A DNA stretch of 44,481 bases from Methylotenera sp. (GTDB lineage Bacteria > Pseudomonadota > Gammaproteobacteria > Burkholderiales > Methylophilaceae), in the NCBI GenBank assembly GCA_030652995.1, contig JAUSAG010000002.1, positions 1 through 44,481 on the forward strand. The letters run 5' to 3'. The notes under the pieces are model-generated. The model searched no databases and was not told the origin of the DNA. It worked only from the letters and a program-made list of their open reading frames with translations. The first letter of the stretch is position 1. Each line of letters opens with the position of its first letter. Shown here piece by piece: positions 10,159 through 18,410 of the stretch. Position numbers and translations under genes: made by a program.

Positions 10159-11430
10159 TTATCTTGAATCTCTAAATGCTCCATCACGAAACCGCATGAG
10201 TGGTGACAGCAAATAAGAAAGCACAGTACGTTTCCCTACCACAATATCGGCAATTGCCGTCATGCCTGGCACTGTTTCCATTTGTTGCGAGCTATCAACA
10301 TCAGCTTTTACAATCACACGGTAATAACGCCCCTCACGCTCATCTACCAAGGTATCGGCACTCACTTCAGTCACTTTTCCGCTCAAGGTACCAAAGGTTG
10401 CATAATCATAGGCGCCAATACGTACGCGTGCAGATAAGCCTGTGCGTAAATTTGCGCGATCATTAGGCTTAGCACGCGCCTCTACCAACACCCCTGAATA
10501 ATTGGGCGTAATTTCCATTAACACTTCACCCGGTTTTACCACACCGCCAACAGTAGAAATTGCCAAGCGATTCACAACACCTGCCACATGCGCTCTTACT
10601 TGATTACGATCCAACCTATCGGCATTGGTATCGATTTCAAATTCAGATTTTTCAAGCTCTGCGCGCACCTGAGTAAGCTCTGACGAAGCCTCTGCACGAT
10701 ATCTAGCCCAAACCTCACCAATTTTTGATTCAGTTTCAGCAACTGCAGCACGCAATCTCGGAATTGCTGATTCTGCTTCTGCTATTTGCGAGGACAATCG
10801 CTGCACTCTTGACTGACTATCTAATAACTCTAAGTGCGAAGCTGCATTATCTTTGCTCAAACCTTCAATTACTCTGAATTGTTGCTTTGCAACTTCTAAC
10901 TCAGCCAATAAATTTTTACGCCTGCTTTCAGCCTCAGCAATCTCACCACGTTTTTGCGCACTTTGATCACGTAACACACGAACTTCTTCGGCAACTCTTG
11001 CACGCCTTGCTTGAAATGCGGCACTCTCAGCACGACGCACATTCTCGTCAGTCGACTCTTTAGGGAAAGCAATGCCTCCAGAACCGCTGGCTTCAGCTAA
11101 AAGACGAGCTTCCCGACCACGAAAAGCAGCTGACCTAGAACGCTCCTGATCTAAATTGGAACGAGCTTGTATGTCTGATAACTCCATCAATGCTTGTCCA
11201 GAAGTAACCACTTCACCTTCTTGCACCAAAATGTTACGAACGATTCCACCTTCAAGATGCTGCACAATTTGCGACTTGCCGGCAGGCACAATCCGTCCTT
11301 CCGTTCGAACAATAATATCAACTTCAGCAACACCTGCCCACGTTATAAAAGCAGCTGAAGAAAACAACACCAATAAAACAAATGCTGTACGTGGCTGTAT
11401 TTCTGAAATTATCTGCAATAATTTCTTCAT
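10159..11430 (-). CDS. HlyD-family type I secretion adaptor (periplasmic membrane-fusion protein)
   Basis: The 423-residue protein has a short cytoplasmic N-terminus, one membrane helix at about 14-33, then a barrel/lipoyl region with GRIVPAGKSQIVQHLEGGIV, which is typical of HlyD/LapC/PrtE. A long alpha-helical hairpin rich in Glu, Arg and Ala follows (about 90-270), with a second half-lipoyl and beta-barrel region (about 275-400) containing VVNRLAISTVGGVVKPGEVLM. It links the ABC exporter to the TolC-like channel. It starts 5 bases after the stop of the MotB-like gene, so translation of the two is probably coupled. Its length equals that of SiiD and LapC. The family call is firm. Confidence 0.92.
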   Translation of the reverse strand: MKKLLQIISEIQPRTAFVLLVLFSSAAFITWAGVAEVDIIVRTEGRIVPAGKSQIVQHLEGGIVRNILVQEGEVVTSGQALMELSDIQARSNLDQERSRSAAFRGREARLLAEASGSGGIAFPKESTDENVRRAESAAFQARRARVAEEVRVLRDQSAQKRGEIAEAESRRKNLLAELEVAKQQFRVIEGLSKDNAASHLELLDSQSRVQRLSSQIAEAESAIPRLRAAVAETESKIGEVWARYRAEASSELTQVRAELEKSEFEIDTNADRLDRNQVRAHVAGVVNRLAISTVGGVVKPGEVLMEITPNYSGVLVEARAKPNDRANLRTGLSARVRIGAYDYATFGTLSGKVTEVSADTLVDEREGRYYRVIVKADVDSSQQMETVPGMTAIADIVVGKRTVLSYLLSPLMRFRDGAFRDSR

Positions 11431-11435
11431 TTAGA

Positions 11436-12116
11436 TTAACGTGGTGACACAATCACTTTAGAGTTATCCGAACTAGATTTCCCTTCACGAACCGATACTT
11501 CGATCTTATCTGCGGGCAAATTCATCTCGATTAACTGATTACGCACTGCCATAGCGCGATAAAAACCAATACGCTTTGCTTCTGAAAAGCCTTCAGGTAC
11601 AACAACATCTATTCGAGCAGCCCCACTTGCCACAATCGGCCCCAATGTAGCACGCACCGTATCAGCTTCACTGGCACTTAGAGTGACCGCATCTAGCAAG
11701 AAGTTTACGATTACACCACCACTAGAAACTGCTGCTTTCTGCAACGCCTTCTCTGGTTTCGGAATCGGCGTTTTTGCTATGACAACTTTTTGCGCACCTC
11801 GGATATCGTTTTGAGCGACTATTTGTTTTTTCAGCGTTTCAACTTGCTTCTGTAACGCATTAATCTCGATATCTTTAGCTTTAACAAGCTCGATTTTAGG
11901 CTCGCTACTGATTGGTGGCTCAGTTTTTTCTACTGGCACTTCTACAATTGGCACAGGCTTATCGTCTTTATGACGACTTAACTCTAGGGCAAACATAAAC
12001 ACTGCTACGATCATGATGGTTAACATGAATAGCAAATTCAGCACCAAATTAGTTACAGCATCTACATAACCCGGCCAAAAGATATCCGATCCGTCATCAT
12101 TTTCCTCAACAGCCAT
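11436..12116 (-). CDS. MotB/OmpA-like stator protein of the secretion locus (SiiA-like)
   Basis: The 226-residue protein starts with a short acidic N-terminus, then a single membrane helix (about 22-44) preceded by WPGYVDAVTNLVLNLLF. Asp19 sits where MotB and SiiA carry the proton-binding aspartate. A proline-rich and coiled-coil linker follows (about 52-110). The C-terminal half ends with an OmpA/MotB-like pattern, FYRAMAVRNQLIEMNLPAD, about 30 residues before the end, suggesting a periplasmic peptidoglycan-binding fold. It lies between the TolC-like gene (24 bases away) and the HlyD gene (5 bases away), so it belongs to the operon. With the MotA-like protein it likely forms a proton channel that assists adhesin secretion or presentation. 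The pair is inferred from sequence features, not shown experimentally. Confidence 0.75.
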   Translation of the reverse strand: MAVEENDDGSDIFWPGYVDAVTNLVLNLLFMLTIMIVAVFMFALELSRHKDDKPVPIVEVPVEKTEPPISSEPKIELVKAKDIEINALQKQVETLKKQIVAQNDIRGAQKVVIAKTPIPKPEKALQKAAVSSGGVIVNFLLDAVTLSASEADTVRATLGPIVASGAARIDVVVPEGFSEAKRIGFYRAMAVRNQLIEMNLPADKIEVSVREGKSSSDNSKVIVSPR

Positions 12117-12140
12117 CGACTATTTCCTCAATACCTTACA

Positions 12141-14000
12141 TTAATTGATTAAATTACTGTCTGGTAGCGGCTGCAAATTTGCCATACCTTGCTTAATTGG
12201 CGCACCTTGCACTAGTCGTGCAATTTGAGCAACGGCACCCATTTCCTGCACATGTAGCGACACCAAACGGGTGCGCGCCTGATAGTAGCGGTCGTACACA
12301 TCTAACATATCTAACAATGATTGATTTCCAGAAACCATGCGATTAGACATCGCTTTAGCAGCAGTGGAGATCGAGTCCAACTCGCTATAACCGGCCGTAA
12401 TACGTTGCCTTGTTGCTTCAAGCGTCGCGTATTGAGCAGTTAATGACTGAAGAACACGGCGGCGCTGATCATCCAAGCGGTAGTTAATTTCATCAACTCT
12501 AGCTGTTTTTTCATTCCCTAATTTCAGGTCACTGCCACCATTCAAAATAGACCAATTCATCACTAACATCATGCGCTGATCATGTTGCGTTCCGCTTGCA
12601 CCACCCATATTCCTGATATTTGTATCAGACAACTCAAGATCAAGCCGCGGTAAAAAGCGACCTTTGACTGCAGTTTGATCAATTTGAGCCGCTCTAAGCT
12701 CTTCTTTAAGCACAGCAATATCAGGATTAGACTCTACCGCCTGAGATATAGCCTGCTGTAGTTCAGCAGGAACAATTGAAATGCCGATATCTTCCATATC
12801 TGGAAGCCGTAACGAAGCTGGGGCAATGTTTACCAAGCGCACAAACTCTACGCCCGCGGCTGCCTGAGCCGCATCTTGTTCGATGCGAGCTGCTCGCGCA
12901 TTTAAACTACGTGCACGTACACGCTCCTTATCTGAATTTGTTGCAGCGCCAGCGCTAGCGCGCTTTTCAACATACTGAAATAACTCTTGCAACTGATTTT
13001 CATAATCAAGCGCCATACTCGCCTGCACACGACTAGAAACAAGTGCCAGGTAAGCATTTACAGTGGCAAGGTAAGCGTCACCCTGACTAGCTCTTACACT
13101 TTCTTCTCGTGACTTCTCTACAACCTCACGACGTTTCCAATCGAAAAGACCTGGCAAATCAACCAAAGGCTGTTTCAATGTAATCGATCTGTCAGTTCTG
13201 GAATGATTGCTCTGCGCTTCAATTCTGCCTGTTGAAGGATCCAACTGCGACCCAGGAGACGATTGCTCACGACCAGTTCTTATGCTTAACAACAATGACG
13301 GCAACAAGAAAGCTTTGGCTTGTCCAGTTTGGGCTTTAGCCTGATCTACCCGCGCAGAAGCAATGTGCACGTCGCGACTAAAGCCAAGAGAAGCCCCCAC
13401 TGCCTGAGCAAGATCTATTGAACTCACTGACTCCACAACTTCGGAGCCTTCTGACTGAATGCCAGCAGCAAAGTCACCACGCGCATCAGCAGCCACTGGG
13501 ATTTCAAATGTTCCAACCAGCCCCACCAAACTTCGTTCTGATGGTGCCAAAAATTTACCATTCATCGTCACCGAGGTTTGTGTGTCTTTTTGCGCATTTA
13601 ATAAATCACTCACCGGAAAAATTCCATCTAGAGGATCAGAAAGCTTAGTTGCAATAGCATCTGCTGGTGGCGTCAATACTAAACTAGGCTGAGAATTTGG
13701 ATTCGGAGTTGGCGCTGTCGTGATACTTGGCACTATTCTTTGCGACGGAGGAAGTACAGCATTGATTGCTTCTACCGCAGCCGCAGCGGCATTCGCCGCT
13801 GCACTTGCAGCCGCAGCGGCAGCATTAGCAGCATTCACAGCAGAGTTGGCAGCATTCGCCGCAGCTGACAACGTTGAGGTAGGGCGTAGTTTAACATCGT
13901 CAGCTGTGGTCTCACCTGCAGTTGACGCAATGCTGAATGTGGAAAGTACAGCGACTAATATTCTACGGTTACTCAAATTCAACTTAACCACTAGGCTCAT
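12141..14000 (-). CDS. TolC-family outer membrane secretion protein with a long N-terminal extension
   Basis: This 619-residue protein begins with a Sec signal peptide (about 1-28, cleavage near STAG). The TolC-like part starts only near residue 193 (SSIDLAQAVGASLGFSRDV) and shows two helical-hairpin halves, with the usual late segment ATRQRITAGYSELDSISTAA. The extra 165 or so residues include an almost pure Ala/Asn/Ser helix (43-82), a Pro/Thr linker (about 83-112) and a small region of unknown fold. Common TolC proteins are about 420-490 residues, so the extension is unusual. It is the first gene of the locus, and its promoter should lie in the AT-rich 14001-14233. Role: outer-membrane exit duct for the adhesin. 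Confidence 0.85.
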   Translation of the reverse strand: MSLVVKLNLSNRRILVAVLSTFSIASTAGETTADDVKLRPTSTLSAAANAANSAVNAANAAAAAASAAANAAAAAVEAINAVLPPSQRIVPSITTAPTPNPNSQPSLVLTPPADAIATKLSDPLDGIFPVSDLLNAQKDTQTSVTMNGKFLAPSERSLVGLVGTFEIPVAADARGDFAAGIQSEGSEVVESVSSIDLAQAVGASLGFSRDVHIASARVDQAKAQTGQAKAFLLPSLLLSIRTGREQSSPGSQLDPSTGRIEAQSNHSRTDRSITLKQPLVDLPGLFDWKRREVVEKSREESVRASQGDAYLATVNAYLALVSSRVQASMALDYENQLQELFQYVEKRASAGAATNSDKERVRARSLNARAARIEQDAAQAAAGVEFVRLVNIAPASLRLPDMEDIGISIVPAELQQAISQAVESNPDIAVLKEELRAAQIDQTAVKGRFLPRLDLELSDTNIRNMGGASGTQHDQRMMLVMNWSILNGGSDLKLGNEKTARVDEINYRLDDQRRRVLQSLTAQYATLEATRQRITAGYSELDSISTAAKAMSNRMVSGNQSLLDMLDVYDRYYQARTRLVSLHVQEMGAVAQIARLVQGAPIKQGMANLQPLPDSNLIN

Positions 14001-14233
14001 TCAATTACTTTCTTAATTTTATTCTTTAAGCAATCCAAAAATGCAAACCAACCATACTTTTATAAAATCTATCATGAGCTTATTAGTTGTTATTAATCCA
14101 CAGTATCACGTATGTTACACTTCTAACAAGTCTTGTTTGCTATTGACAGTCTTATTTTGCATAATTATTTTATTTTGAAGTATAACTTGTAAGAATTGAA
14201 TATCAATCACCCGAAAAAACATCACAATACAGC

Positions 14234-16453
14234 TTAATTATCAGTTTTGGGCTTCCAGGACTTAAGCAGCAATGCATTTAAAATCACGCTAAAACTGCTG
14301 AGCGCCATGGCAACTCCAGCCACCACCGGGCTTAATAGCCCGAATGCGGCAAGCGGAATACCCACTACGTTGTAAACAAACGCCCAAAATAAGTTTTGTC
14401 TAATTTTGTTATAAGTTCGCTGTGAAATCTCAATCGCTTGCGCCACCAACGCTGGGTTGCCTCGCATTAAAGTAATGCCAGAGGTATGCATCGCAACATC
14501 GGTACCGCTAGACATGGCAATACCCACATCTGCCGCTGCCAAGGCAGGCGCATCATTCAAACCATCGCCCACCATCGCCACTAGTCCGCCAGTAAGTTTA
14601 AGTTTGGCCACCATTTTAGCTTTTTCATCAGGTAATACCTGAGCATAAAATTCTGAAATACCTAGCTGACGTGCAACTTTTGAGGCACTCCCTTGGTTAT
14701 CACCTGAAATCAGTACCGTTTTAATCCCCTGCTGCTCCAAACGTGCAATCGCAACCGCTGATGTGGCTTTAATACTGTCTCCAAAAGCCAATAAACCCAC
14801 TAGCTTAGGTGCAAAATTTGGCATTGAACTCGCCTGTGCAAACCATGAAACACTATGGCCTTCAGCCTCTAATGTAGCCGCACGTGTTTTAAATTTAGAT
14901 AAGTTAACCCTTAAGCCTTCCATCATGCGGGTATTGCCAATATACAGCTTCCTGCCATCCACCACACCGATAATACCTTTACCTGCAATAACCTGCACAT
15001 CACGACTTGGTAGCAATGAGAATGCTTTAAGTTGAGCCGCATTCTTGACTGCTTTAGCTAAAGGATGCTCACTACCAAATTGTAAACTAGCCGCCAACAT
15101 CAATAGATTAACCTCATCTCCAACTGCAGATTCTAATGCGATGAGCTTTGGATGGCCTTCAGTTAAGGTGCCGGTTTTATCAAAAGCCACGGTTTTTACA
15201 GCATGTGCAAGTTCTAATGACTCGGCATCTTTTATTAAAATGCCATGCTTGGCAGCAACACCGGTACCCACCATAATCGCGGTAGGCGTAGCTAAACCGA
15301 GTGCGCACGGACATGCAATCACCAGAACAGCCACTGCGTTAAGGATCGCCACTTGCCAATCACCACCGAGCAAACCCCACGCCAATAGCGTTATCAGTGC
15401 AATGACAATCACCACGGGGACAAAAACTGCGCTGACTTTATCTACCAAGCGCTGAATCGGCGCTTTTTTCGCTTGGGCAGATTCAACAAGACGTACGATA
15501 CGTGCCAACACTGACTCAGCGCCAATAGCGGTAGTGGTAACATATAATAAACCCTCGCCATTCATGGCGCCGCCAGTAACCATCTCACCTGGCTTTTTGC
15601 CTACAGGTAAACTTTCACCGGTAATTAAAGATTCATCTACCTGACTTTCCCCTTGTGTAATGCGGCCGTCCACAGCAATACGCTCGCCCGGGCGAATCAC
15701 AACCTCATCACCTACCTTAACGCTCGCAATAGCTATTTGCCGCTCTTGTCCGTTCTTAATCACACTGGCTTTATCAGGGCGCAGGGCATTAAGCGCACGA
15801 ATAGCTTCAGTAGTTTGTGCTTTGGCGCTGGATTCCAGCCATTTGCCAAGCAATACCAATGTAATGACAATAGTCGATGATTCAAAATACAAATGATGAG
15901 CACCTGCGTGTGATGGGCTGAGTAACAGATACACACTCAAACCATAAGCGGCTGAAGTGCCTAATGCGACGAGTAAATCCATATTACCAGCACCCGCTTT
16001 AAGTGCATTCCAACCCGCTTTGTAAAAGCGTGCACCTAGCCAGAACTGCACCGGCGTTGCCAATGCCCATTGTAGCCATCCCGAAAGCTGACCTTGCCAA
16101 CCCAGCCACTCAGCAACCATTGCGATGATTAAAGGTAATGATAGGAGCATCGATAGCGCTATTGGCCACCAACTGTAAGCATGATGTTTAGTTTCACTCA
16201 TGTAATCAGCTTCTGCATTTTCCGAATTTAGCGCATGCGCTTGATAGCCGACAGCAACAATAGACTCAACCAACTGTTCAACAGTCACCTCACTGGCCGA
16301 GCCCTTTATTTTAGCTGTCTCCAGCGCCAGATTGACCTCAGCAGTGACCACGCCTGACACTTTAGACAACGCCTTTTCTACACGACCTGCGCACGATGCG
16401 CAGGTCATGCCATCTATGGCTAGTGTCCATTCGTTATTGGCTTGATTTTTCAT
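14234..16453 (-). CDS. copA: Copper(I)-exporting P1B-type ATPase
   Basis: The 739-residue protein has one N-terminal heavy-metal domain with GMTCASC (Cys18, Cys21). It then has eight expected membrane helices, the metal-site motif [12 protein letters not shown] in helix 6, the phosphorylation motif [11 protein letters not shown], the ATP-site HP dipeptide (SEHPLAKA) and the hinge [18 protein letters not shown] in helix 7 and [15 protein letters not shown] in helix 8 match the Cu(I)-specific P1B-1 group. It exports cytoplasmic Cu(I) to the periplasm. No Shine-Dalgarno is obvious before the ATG, and no clear CueR palindrome was found in the 88 bases upstream. It is divergent from the DUF808 gene. 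Copper supply to cbb3 oxidase is done by relatives (CcoI/FixI), but a single CASC domain and this context fit detoxification. Confidence 0.93.
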   Translation of the reverse strand: MKNQANNEWTLAIDGMTCASCAGRVEKALSKVSGVVTAEVNLALETAKIKGSASEVTVEQLVESIVAVGYQAHALNSENAEADYMSETKHHAYSWWPIALSMLLSLPLIIAMVAEWLGWQGQLSGWLQWALATPVQFWLGARFYKAGWNALKAGAGNMDLLVALGTSAAYGLSVYLLLSPSHAGAHHLYFESSTIVITLVLLGKWLESSAKAQTTEAIRALNALRPDKASVIKNGQERQIAIASVKVGDEVVIRPGERIAVDGRITQGESQVDESLITGESLPVGKKPGEMVTGGAMNGEGLLYVTTTAIGAESVLARIVRLVESAQAKKAPIQRLVDKVSAVFVPVVIVIALITLLAWGLLGGDWQVAILNAVAVLVIACPCALGLATPTAIMVGTGVAAKHGILIKDAESLELAHAVKTVAFDKTGTLTEGHPKLIALESAVGDEVNLLMLAASLQFGSEHPLAKAVKNAAQLKAFSLLPSRDVQVIAGKGIIGVVDGRKLYIGNTRMMEGLRVNLSKFKTRAATLEAEGHSVSWFAQASSMPNFAPKLVGLLAFGDSIKATSAVAIARLEQQGIKTVLISGDNQGSASKVARQLGISEFYAQVLPDEKAKMVAKLKLTGGLVAMVGDGLNDAPALAAADVGIAMSSGTDVAMHTSGITLMRGNPALVAQAIEISQRTYNKIRQNLFWAFVYNVVGIPLAAFGLLSPVVAGVAMALSSFSVILNALLLKSWKPKTDN

Positions 16454-16541
16454 GAATTTTTAACATTTAGGTGATAATTTACACATCATTCATTATAATC
16501 CGCCAAAGCAATATTTAGCTTAATTTTAGGAACCCTTCACT

Positions 16542-17474
16542 ATGGCAGGTGCCAGTCTTTTAACCCTTATTGATGACATTGCAACAATCTTAGATGACGT
16601 GTCCGTGATGACTAAAATCGCCGCAAAAAAAACGGCTGGCGTGTTGGGCGATGATTTAGCACTCAATGCGCAACAAGTCAGCGGCGTCAACGCAGACCGT
16701 GAGTTACCCGTCATTTGGGCTGTGGCAAAAGGCTCTATGCTCAACAAGGTAATTTTAGTGCCCACTGCACTTGCCATTAGCGCATTTGCAGCTTGGGTGG
16801 TTACACCGCTACTCATGCTGGGCGGCTTGTTTTTATGCTTTGAAGGGGTTGAAAAACTGTTTCATAAGTTCTTTAATCATGATGAAATCAACCCACTTGA
16901 GCCAAAAAACTTAATAGGTCAAGATGAAAGTGGCACGATAGAAGAATCTGAGCAAGAAAAAATAAAGGGTGCCATTCGTACCGACTTTGTCCTTTCAGCC
17001 GAAATCATTGTCATTACGCTAGGCACGGTTGCTGTGGCCACATTTATGCAACAAGTCGCCGTTCTTGTTGGTATTGCTGTCATTATGACGGTAGGCGTGT
17101 ATGGTTTAGTAGCTGGCATTGTTAAGCTGGATGACGGCGGACTTTACCTAGCAGAAAGCCAAGGCAGAACCTTCACTGCGCAATTAAAACGAAAATTAGG
17201 CTTTGGTATTTTGGCTTTTGCGCCCCACATGATGAAAACTTTATCTGTGGTAGGCACCGCCGCCATGTTTTTAGTAGGAGGCGCTATTCTCACTCACGGC
17301 ATTCCAAGCGTGCACCATTGGATTGAACATGTAGCCAGCTCCATAGAGAATGGTTTTTTACAAACGATTACACCAACCCTACTTAATGGCCTATTTGGCA
17401 TAATAGCGGGCTTAGTTGCACTGTTGACCATACTTCTTTTCAAACGCTTATTGTCACTTAAAAAACCTGCTTAA
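16542..17474 (+). CDS. DUF808 (YedI-type) inner membrane protein
   Basis: The 310-residue protein opens with [19 protein letters not shown], the hallmark start of the DUF808/YedI family, and continues with [21 protein letters not shown]. About five to seven hydrophobic helices follow, in an arrangement typical of that family, and the length matches E. coli YedI (about 305). The molecular function of the family is unknown to me. Start choice: AGGAA lies 9 bases before the ATG, and a TATAAT at 16494-16499 could be its -10 element. It is transcribed away from copA and followed 27 bases later by the SemiSWEET gene, so the two may share a transcript. Confidence 0.88.
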   Translation: MAGASLLTLIDDIATILDDVSVMTKIAAKKTAGVLGDDLALNAQQVSGVNADRELPVIWAVAKGSMLNKVILVPTALAISAFAAWVVTPLLMLGGLFLCFEGVEKLFHKFFNHDEINPLEPKNLIGQDESGTIEESEQEKIKGAIRTDFVLSAEIIVITLGTVAVATFMQQVAVLVGIAVIMTVGVYGLVAGIVKLDDGGLYLAESQGRTFTAQLKRKLGFGILAFAPHMMKTLSVVGTAAMFLVGGAILTHGIPSVHHWIEHVASSIENGFLQTITPTLLNGLFGIIAGLVALLTILLFKRLLSLKKPA

Positions 17475-17501
17475 GCCATTATTTACGAATAAAAAAAACA
17501 G

Positions 17502-17759
17502 ATGAACACGACAGATTTAATCGGCTACTTTTCAGCATTTTTAACAACGCTCGCCTTTGTACCGCAGGCGCATCACTCCTGGAAAACGCGCGACTTATCT
17601 GGCGTTTCACTCCCCATGTACAGCCTGTTTAGCTTAGGGGTACTAGGCTGGCTGGCGTATGGCGTAATGATCAGCAGTTGGCCCATTATTGTAGCTAACA
17701 GTGTTACTCTGGTTTTAGCCTGCGTGGTGCTTTATCTAAAAATAAAACACAAAGCATAA
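17502..17759 (+). CDS. SemiSWEET-type small transporter
   Basis: The 85-residue protein is one triple-helix bundle of the MtN3/SWEET family. The first helix ends in FVPQAHHSWKTRDLSGVSLPM, with the PQ motif and the WKT/S-LPM loop seen in bacterial SemiSWEETs. Two further helices follow. Such proteins dimerise to pass sugars or other small solutes down their gradient; the substrate here cannot be told. It follows the DUF808 gene by 27 bases and ends 6 bases before the convergent GDSL esterase gene, leaving almost no room for a terminator. Confidence 0.88.
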   Translation: MNTTDLIGYFSAFLTTLAFVPQAHHSWKTRDLSGVSLPMYSLFSLGVLGWLAYGVMISSWPIIVANSVTLVLACVVLYLKIKHKA

Positions 17760-17765
17760 ATTCAC

Positions 17766-18410
17766 CTAACTTGTTAAAAACCCAAGCTTAACCAAAGCGC
17801 TACGTAACTGACTTTCAACAATACGATAACCTTCGGCGTTGGGGTGTATCGGGTCGGCTTTTAAACTATTTTTGGCCAACACCTCAGAAAACACATCCAC
17901 TACTAGTGGCGCACCAGTTTCTTGCGCTATTTTTTCATATAACGGATGGTCCGAAAGGTTACCGAAAGCCGCACCTACCGGGCTAAATTTTGGAATGGCA
18001 AGCAAAACTGTTTGAATGTTCTTAGCTTTAGCTTGCGTTAATATCGCCTTGAGATTATTAACGGTTTCTGTTTCTGCTACATGCTTAAGAAAATCATTGC
18101 CACCTAGCACTACAATCAGCAGGTCAATTTTTTGCTCACCTGTATCGTGCTCTGCCAACAGCTCTGGTAAACGCGCTAACCCATTCGCCGAAGTGTTACC
18201 TGGCACACCCGCATTGATCACATTCCAATGCGTATTAGTGGCTAAGATACTGGCATAATCCTCGCCCAGACCAGCACCCGTGCCATAGGTTAGGCTATCG
18301 CCTAAAATCACCACAGAGGCATTAGCTGGTAACACCGTGTATTGCTGTGTGCTGCCGCAACCTGCAACAGAAATTAACACCCAAACTACAATAAACAATC
18401 TGCTTAACAT
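17766..18410 (-). CDS. GDSL/SGNH-family esterase lipoprotein (TesA-like)
   Basis: The 214-residue protein begins with a lipoprotein signal whose lipobox SVAGC places the lipidated Cys at residue 18. The four SGNH blocks are present: GDSLTYGTG (nucleophile Ser), NAGVPGNTSANGL (Gly), VVLGGNDFL (Asn) and DPIHPNAEGY (Asp and His). It should hydrolyse esters or thioesters of lipids in the periplasm, like TesA/EstA arylesterases. The ATG directly abuts the TAA of the PQQ-type gene upstream, with GGAA of its binding site inside that gene's end, so the two are translationally coupled. The natural substrate is unknown. Confidence 0.9.
   Translation of the reverse strand: MLSRLFIVVWVLISVAGCGSTQQYTVLPANASVVILGDSLTYGTGAGLGEDYASILATNTHWNVINAGVPGNTSANGLARLPELLAEHDTGEQKIDLLIVVLGGNDFLKHVAETETVNNLKAILTQAKAKNIQTVLLAIPKFSPVGAAFGNLSDHPLYEKIAQETGAPLVVDVFSEVLAKNSLKADPIHPNAEGYRIVESQLRSALVKLGFLTS

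Noticed and set aside
8810-12116. ZorA/ZorB-type antiphage (Zorya) motor genes
   Set aside because: The MotA-like tail recalls ZorA, but no ZorC/D/E genes are present and the pair is interleaved with TolC and HlyD genes, which supports the secretion role.
13720-14016. Plus-strand alanine-rich open frame opposite the TolC gene start
   Set aside because: It mirrors the alanine-codon-rich segment of the TolC-like gene, which has a clear signal peptide and domain on the minus strand.
14145-14175. Plus-strand TTGACA followed 17 bases later by TATTTT, a promoter-like pair
   Set aside because: It points into the antisense strand of copA with no plus-strand gene to drive; the AT-rich context makes such a match likely by chance.
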